DNA of 25,679 bases from Chara braunii (taxonomy: Eukaryota > Streptophyta > Charophyceae > Charales > Characeae): NCBI GenBank assembly GCA_003427395.1, contig BFEA01000025.1, positions 1,623,423 to 1,649,101 of the forward strand, written 5' to 3'. The notes beneath the pieces are model-generated. The model made no database searches and was not told the DNA's origin. It saw only the letters and a list, made by a program, of their open reading frames with translations. Positions 20,615-25,679 of this stretch are shown one piece after another; the stretch's first letter is position 1, and every line of letters begins with the position of its first letter. The position numbers and the translations under genes were made by a program.

Positions 20615-21736
20615 AGTACTTCCGAAATCCGCACGCGCACGTGCGCGCGCTGAAGTAGAATATCACGTCGACGTTGGTGATTGCGTCGGTCGGATCTTGA
20701 TGACGACTTGGTAGAAGGTCACGAACACGATCGCAATCACGAACGTAATCACGAAAGACACGATCACGAACGTGATCTTGACGCTGAAGAAGAACATTGT
20801 GACGAAGATCACAACGACGACGAGGATCATCACGGCGACGAAGAGCATATGACAACGAAGTTCCATCGGGCCGCGCTTAAGTTGATTGATGCGCGTGCTC
20901 GATCAAGATCCAGACGCGCGCTGATGACGTGGCGGGAAAAGTAGTGGGAGAGAGAGAATGCTGAAACGCGATTAAAGAAGCATTCTCCTCCCTTGAAGAC
21001 TGCGCGCGCCGGTGAAAAGAGGATGATGACTTTTTGAAGATGAAGGAGAAGATCTTGCTGACGTCGCGGCAATGTGTCACCTTGGCGAGATCTTGAGCAG
21101 GGACTTTGAATGCTGACGTGGCAGGGGGAATATTGATGTCTTGTCATTTCCCTGTTGACGCGGCTTGATTGAAGTTGTATCTGGGGGCCAGATTGGCTGA
21201 CGTGGCACCCCCCCCTTGATTGATTGATTACTTGATGCTGACGTGGCAAGTGTTGTGTGCTTGCTGAGTTGGCATTACCAGGGTGTTACGTGATTGGCAC
21301 GTGTGTGCCTGGGTGGGAGGATCATTCTGACGACAGAGGCGGTACAGCTAATTGAATAGCTGTAGTGCCAGTTGTCGCAACAGGGTGATTGTTGCTTTGA
21401 TCAGGACTGACGCAGGGGATTATTGATGCTGACATATTGATTGCTGTTGATGTTGGCTTGTTTTCCTTGTGTTGTTTGTTTGTCCTGTGCTGGCATACTC
21501 ACCTGTGTGTATATCTGGTCACTGTGTCCGGATCGGTACCTGCAAAAGCACGTCATCACATTGAGTTAGATAAATAAGAACAGCGAAGAAAAAGAAAAAG
21601 AAAAATAATTGAAAATATTCTGCAGTTATTTTTGCTGTCATTTACCTTGCTGTAATCTACTGTTTGGAATCTGTGGGGCTGCAGAATTAATTATTGTTTA
21701 TTTTTGTTTATTGTGCGGTAGATACCCCACACTGAA
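20615..21736 (+). other. Leader of element 2, with repeated TGACGTGGC and a charged low-complexity frame
   Basis: About 1.1 kb lies between the primer site and the gag ATG. TGACGTGGC occurs at 20925, 21114, 21198 and 21239. Between about 20700 and 20850 a short imperfect repeat of the type ATCACGAACG appears several times, including a perfect 7-bp inverted repeat at 20762-20768/20771-20777. That stretch reads through as an 87-codon frame (20681-20944) very rich in His, Asp, Glu and Arg but without an ATG at its start. Whether it is translated is unknown. Confidence 0.55.
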
Positions 21737-23518
21737 ATGTCTCAGGAAGAGACTGTTCAGACCCGAGCTGAGGGCCAGAGTGTTGAGCAGCTCCCTGACC
21801 CTCGTACCAGGGCTCAGGTTGAGCAGAGACGACAACTGTTGTCTGGATGGCTCAACCTTCTGGCCACTGAACTGCACGATGCCGGTGCAGAGGCTGAGTC
21901 ACATGTGACGGCCCAGTTTGATCTGCGGAAAGCCCAGGCACACCTGGATGCAGCTTAGACTGACACCGACCTATTGAAGATACAGGAGTTCATTATCCAG
22001 TGCCGTAAAGCCCTGGATGCGCACATCTGTCAGCAGTTCGAAGACATAGCAAATGGAAGAAATGCCAAAACTGATGTGGTTGTCACTGAACAGACAATTG
22101 ATGAGAACATCCGCCAATTGGAAGAAGCTCTTGAAAAAGAGAAAACGCGCAAGGCGGAAATGCTAAAGATGAAAGAACAAGATGAACAGCAAGCAAAACG
22201 AGAACAAGAAGTCAGACAACATGTGGTAACTGTGTCAGGGGAAGAACAGGTTGTGGCACTAAACCAACTGGTTGAGTACCTCGCTCAGTTGGAGACAAGG
22301 CTCGACCATTTTGAAGCAAAGTTGGAAGAATTAACCGTAGGATTGAAGAATGTGACTAACTTGGTCAAAGGAAAGGAAAAAGAGGTTCGGAAGGAACAAC
22401 CTGTGAAGAAACTAATGGGTGATGCTATGAAAGATCTCAGGGTCGAAGTAAAGAAGGGGGAACCATCTGGGCCTCCTCCACCGACGCCACCACCATCCAG
22501 TCCTCACCCATCAGGAGGAAAGAAAGATAAAGAAGAGAAAACTGAGAAGCCAAAGAAGAAGGAAAAGGTAAAGATGAAATTGCCTTTCACGTTCAGTAAT
22601 AAGAAGGATGAAAACTTATTATTGTGGATTGCAGAAATATAGACCTACGTCGGGACGGCCCCTATGGAAGAAGAATCACAGGTCGCCTTCTCCACATCGT
22701 GTCTTGGAGGGGAGGCCAAAGAGTGGGTCCTGGCCGAAGCTAACGCAGCCGGATTCGATGATATTGGTAAGTGGGCCGGTACGATGACCCTGAAACAGTT
22801 CCTGGACAAGATCCGGGAACGTTTCCTTGACAAGACAACGGCCGATAAGGCCTTTGATCAGCTCACTACCATAGGTCTGAAACATTGAACGTCTGTGGAG
22901 GCGTTGTTCCGTGAGGTCGATCGATTGCTGCAAGTATCGGGCTTAAATTTGCAGGATGATCAGGTCCTGTATATTTATGCCCGGGCCTTACCTGAACCTA
23001 TAAGAGGTCAGTTAGTGGCCGAGTCAAAGTCAGGTAAGTACAAGTATCGGCAGTTTCGTGATTTGGCTCTCCAGAGAGAGCAAATGACTTCTCAAGTCAA
23101 ACAGTCATATGCATCTGTGGTGAAATCTGGTGTTGCAGGTGCAGGTGCGAGATACGGTAAGCGAGTCCTTTGGCGCCAAAAGCGTCAGGACCACATGTTT
23201 GTCGTCTTTGACGATGACACAGTGGAGAAGCTACCGTTAGAAGAAGGAGTTCCCAGCAGCAGTGAGTCCGGAAAGGAGGACGTCACTGCTGCCGTGGTCA
23301 ACAAAGGAGGACCACAAGGTCCGTATCGAGGGAGGAAACCACGCTCATTTCCTGCGCACCCAGGCATCGCGACATTCAAGCCGTGGGAAAAGATGGAGAT
23401 TGACCAAAAGACTTGGCAGGATAGGATGGACAATGCGCAGTGTTTAAAGTGTGGAAAGGAGGGACACATCATTGCATGGTGTCCACTCATCCAACACCCA
23501 AAAGCGAGCCGCCAGTAG
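21737..23518 (+). pseudogene. gag: Element 2 gag polyprotein, three in-frame stops
   Basis: One reading frame runs from the ATG at 21737 to the TAG at 23516-23518, interrupted by TAG (21956-21958), TAG (22640-22642) and TGA (22886-22888). With those read through, the architecture is a Gln/Glu-rich N terminus and a long coiled coil (about 22090-22340, with LEEALEKEKTRKAEMLKMKE). A Pro-rich and Lys-rich linker follows (about 22460-22570), then a capsid-like region (KLPFTFSNKKDENLLLWIAE through about 23090). A CCHC zinc knuckle (CLKCGKEGHIIAWC) at 23441-23482 sits close to the end. All three stops could come from single C-to-T changes at CAG or CGA codons. The gag end overlaps pol by about 94 bases, in the phase expected for -1 frameshifting. 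Confidence 0.88.
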
Positions 23519-25380
23519 GAGTAGCATCTGATCCTACTGAGTTGAAGAAGTCAGACGATGAGAAAGGTAAGGCGCTTACTAACCCTTTCACTTCTTCGAC
23601 TCGCGTGGCAGAGGATGGATGTCCTCCGGCCCATCATCCAGATCACCCTGAACCTGTCTTATGTTCTCTCTCTCTAGATGACTCCTTTGATGAGCTTGGT
23701 AATGAGTTGCTAGCACTATTGCTAGCACTACGAAGCTCATGGGCAAAGAAAGCAAAGTCTAAGGGTGAACTATTACTCGCGGATGTAGAGATCGCACACA
23801 AACGGACGGGTGCACTTTTAGACTTAGGATCTACACGATCCTACATTTCTGAGAGAGCTATTCGCAAGCTTCATCTAGGAATGAAGGTAAAATGTTTAGC
23901 ACGACCTATCACGTCTATTCTTGCTGATAAAAGCATGATCACTGTCTCTTATTATGTCGATCGTGTGAAATGTAAGTTCAGAACTAAAACTAGAAAGAAG
24001 ATTGTGCACGAAATCTCCTTCCTAATTGAGAAGAACTTGCCTTTTGATATGATTCTGGGAATGGATTGACACGAGGAAGCCAACCCAGAAATCAAGTTCA
24101 AGGAAAAGGAAGTACGCCTGAAAAACGCACAATCTGAACTCGAGGTCATCAAACTGTATCACAAGTCTGGATCTGACTCTACTCTGTCTTTCTGTTGTAT
24201 GAGCTATCCAACTTTTCGATCGATGGTCAGGAAGAAGCAATTGGATCAGGAGGTAATGATGGTGTTGGTAAAGGAAGTTGGTGAGTCTTCGACACCTTAT
24301 CCTCCATCGATACAAAAACTCTTAGATGAGTATAAAGATCTATCTCAGGAACCTACAGGGATCACTAAGCGCGCTATCAAGCACACTATCGAGATCATTC
24401 CTGGAAGTAAGACTCCCAAAGGCCCTATCTATCGAATGTCGTCTAGGGAACTTGAGGAATTGCGCAAGCAACTTCAGGAATTAACTGACAAAGGATGGAT
24501 TCGCCCTAGTTCTTCACCTTATGGAGCGCTTGTATTATTTGTGCCCAAAAAGGAAGGTGAGTTGCGTCTATGCATTGACTATAGAGGGTTGAACTCCGTC
24601 ACTATGAAAAACGTTGAACCCCTACCACGAATTGACGACTTGTTGGATCAGCTGCAGGGATGCAAGTACTTCAGCAAGATTGATCTGAAGTCGGGATACC
24701 ACCAAATCGAGGTGGCGCCCGAAGATCAACACAAGACTGCTTTTCGAACCAGGTACGGACACTACGAGTTTCTGGTCATGCCCTTCGGATTGATGAATAC
24801 CCCTGCGACCTTCCAAAGGTCTATGAACGAATTGTTTCGACAGTGGTTGGATCAGTTTGTAATTGTGTATCTCGATGACATCCTAGTCTACAGCAAAATG
24901 CTGGAGGATCACGAGAAACACTTGCGTCTCGTCTTGGGTAAGCTACGAGAAGGTAATTTTAAACTTAACCCAAAGAAGCCTGAGTTTGCGAAACCAGAAG
25001 TGCTCTACTTAGGGCATATAGTTAACGAAGAAGGACTCAGACCGGAAGCGAAGAAAATTTCAACGATTAGAGATTGGCCACAACCAAAGTCCATCACTGA
25101 GTTGAGGTCTTTCCTTAGGTTAGCCAAATACAATAGGAAGTTTGTTAGGATCTTCTCCTTAGTTGCTGCTCCCATGAGAAGACTCCTGAAGAAAGGAACC
25201 ATATCGTTGTGGGACAAGGACTGTAAGTCATCAATGAAGAAGTTAAAATATGCACTGACTCACTACCCTGTTCTGAAAATCGTTGATCCATCTCTTTCCT
25301 TTATTGTGACCACTAACGCAAGTCAGTATGGAATTGGCGCAGTCCTACAGCAGGACGATGGTAAGGTTTACAGCTATGTA
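23425..25380 (+). pseudogene. pol: Element 2 pol: protease, RT, partial RNase H
   Basis: The frame is open from 23425, overlaps the gag end, and is in the -1 frame relative to gag. Protease: ALLDLGSTRSYIS (about 23812-23850) corresponds to the retropepsin active site but reads Asp-Leu-Gly in place of Asp-Ser/Thr-Gly. A TGA at 24067-24069 follows LGMD, where a Trp is common in this family. RT: spans about 24380-25100 with IDYRGLN, KIDLKSGYHQI and YLDD (24868-24879), all intact. RNase H: begins with TTNAS at about 25309-25323, where element 1 has TTDAS, so the first catalytic Asp is Asn. The sequence stays homologous to about DDGK (25368) and is lost by about 25381. An undamaged relative would continue with the rest of RNase H and integrase, and none of that is in the window. 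Confidence 0.92.
23497..23539 (+). promoter_or_regulatory. Candidate -1 ribosomal frameshift signal at the gag-pol overlap
   Basis: In the gag frame the codons CAC CCA AAA contain the heptamer C CCA AAA (23497-23503), which has the X XXY YYZ form in the correct phase. After a 9-base spacer comes a perfect 8-bp stem, CAGTAGGA (23513-23520) with TCCTACTG (23532-23539), around an 11-base loop. Its 5' arm contains the gag stop codon (23516-23518). Slippage by -1 here would lead straight into the open pol frame. The heptamer-spacer-hairpin layout is the standard one for this signal; activity is inferred. Confidence 0.6.
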
Positions 25381-25679
25381 ACACCCGCGGCGGCGGACAG
25401 GCGCGGCCAAGTGCGCGATCGCGGCCAGTCCGCGAAGCCTGCGGACGTGTCCGCGCGGACGCGCGGATTCGCGGACACGTGGCGGCCGCAGGGGAGGTGA
25501 TTTCGCGATTCTGGCGGCGCCACGTGGCAACGCATCCCCTGCCCCACCCCCCCACACAAAAAAAAAAAGAAAAACATGAACTTTTGGTGGGGGGGGTATG
25601 GGCGAAATCCAACGAAATTCGAAAGAAAAAAAAAAACGCAGTTTTTTTTTTTCTTTTCTTTTTTTCCGTTGATTGATTG
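25381..25679. repeat. GC-rich segment replacing the rest of element 2
   Basis: From about 25381 the sequence turns strongly GC-rich with many GCGG and CGCG units, and includes CACGTGG cores at about 25476 and 25520. An 8-bp inverted repeat, GCAGGGGA (25488) with TCCCCTGC (25535), lies inside. It ends in C-, A- and T-homopolymer stretches. No coding sequence is supported. It may be another insertion into element 2 or a rearrangement breakpoint. Confidence 0.55.

Larger units (their letters stand above)
20208..25380 (+). mobile_element. Ty3/gypsy retrotransposon (element 2), truncated on the right
   Basis: A second LTR retrotransposon, related to element 1 but clearly another family. It has a probable LTR end at 20599, a primer binding site (20603), a 1.1 kb leader, gag (21737-23518) and pol (23425 onward) with protease, RT and the start of RNase H. 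At about 25381 the RNase H coding sequence gives way abruptly to unrelated GC-rich DNA. Integrase, any chromodomain, the polypurine tract and the 3' LTR are absent from the window. Gag carries three in-frame stops and pol one, so this copy is inactive. The left boundary is uncertain because there is no second LTR to compare with. Confidence 0.85.

Noticed and set aside
23443-23449. T TTA AAG as the main frameshift site
   Set aside because: It is in phase, but it ends in G, lies inside the zinc knuckle and has no hairpin at the usual distance. The C CCA AAA site fits better.
25313-25612. Overlapping frames in the GC-rich end segment
   Set aside because: GC-rich DNA has few stops. The peptides are Arg/Ala-rich without motifs and appear in all frames.

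Overview
This window looks like repeat-dominated nuclear DNA from a green-lineage eukaryote. I see no bacterial-style operons, ribosome binding sites or compact gene spacing. The evidence for a plant-type genome is two Ty3/gypsy retrotransposons with tRNA-iMet-type primer binding sites, one of them with a C-terminal chromodomain (chromovirus), a degenerate L1-type LINE, and a decayed Myb/SANT-like (trihelix-like) reading frame. The style of the gag proteins and the abundance of such elements remind me of a charophyte alga such as Chara, but that is recollection and not proof. I find no intact host gene.

Layout. 1-1466: a CT/CG microsatellite, then unassigned sequence with a short repeat that recurs after the assembly gap. 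1467-about 10437: Ty3/gypsy element 1 on the + strand, with 5' LTR (1467-2517), primer binding site (2521), long leader, gag (3817-5681), pol with protease, RT, RNase H, integrase and chromodomain (5714-9349), polypurine tract (9374-9386) and 3' LTR (from 9387). The 3' LTR runs into an 819-base gap (10040-10858). 11110-about 16200: a degenerate LINE on the - strand, read from right to left as ORF1, endonuclease, reverse transcriptase and poly(A) (seen as poly(T) at 11110-11138). Its endonuclease domain is split by a roughly 0.7 kb insertion (about 13428-14129) holding two palindromes flanked by GT and CA tracts. 16083-16880: homopolymer tracts and a perfect hairpin. 16928-17903: a broken Myb/SANT-like gene, + strand. 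17900-20207: unassigned, including a diverged tandem duplication (18.7-19.5 kb) and a cluster of TTGAC motifs. About 20208-25380: Ty3/gypsy element 2 on the + strand, from a probable 5' LTR end and primer binding site (20603) through gag (21737-23518) and pol (23425-25380). It is cut off inside RNase H, where unrelated GC-rich sequence begins and runs to the window end.

Both Ty3/gypsy elements would make Gag (coiled coil, capsid-like region, CCHC knuckle) and Pol in the -1 frame relative to Gag. Element 2 still carries a plausible -1 frameshift signal: an in-phase C CCA AAA heptamer, 9 bases of spacer and a hairpin that contains the gag stop codon. Both elements carry several disabling lesions, although the LTRs of element 1 are still about 98-99% identical by eye.

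The most interesting items are the frameshift signal in element 2, the palindromic GT/CA insertion inside the LINE endonuclease, seven copies of TGACGTGGC around the element 2 promoter and leader, and a motif shared by the otherwise unlike LTRs of the two elements.
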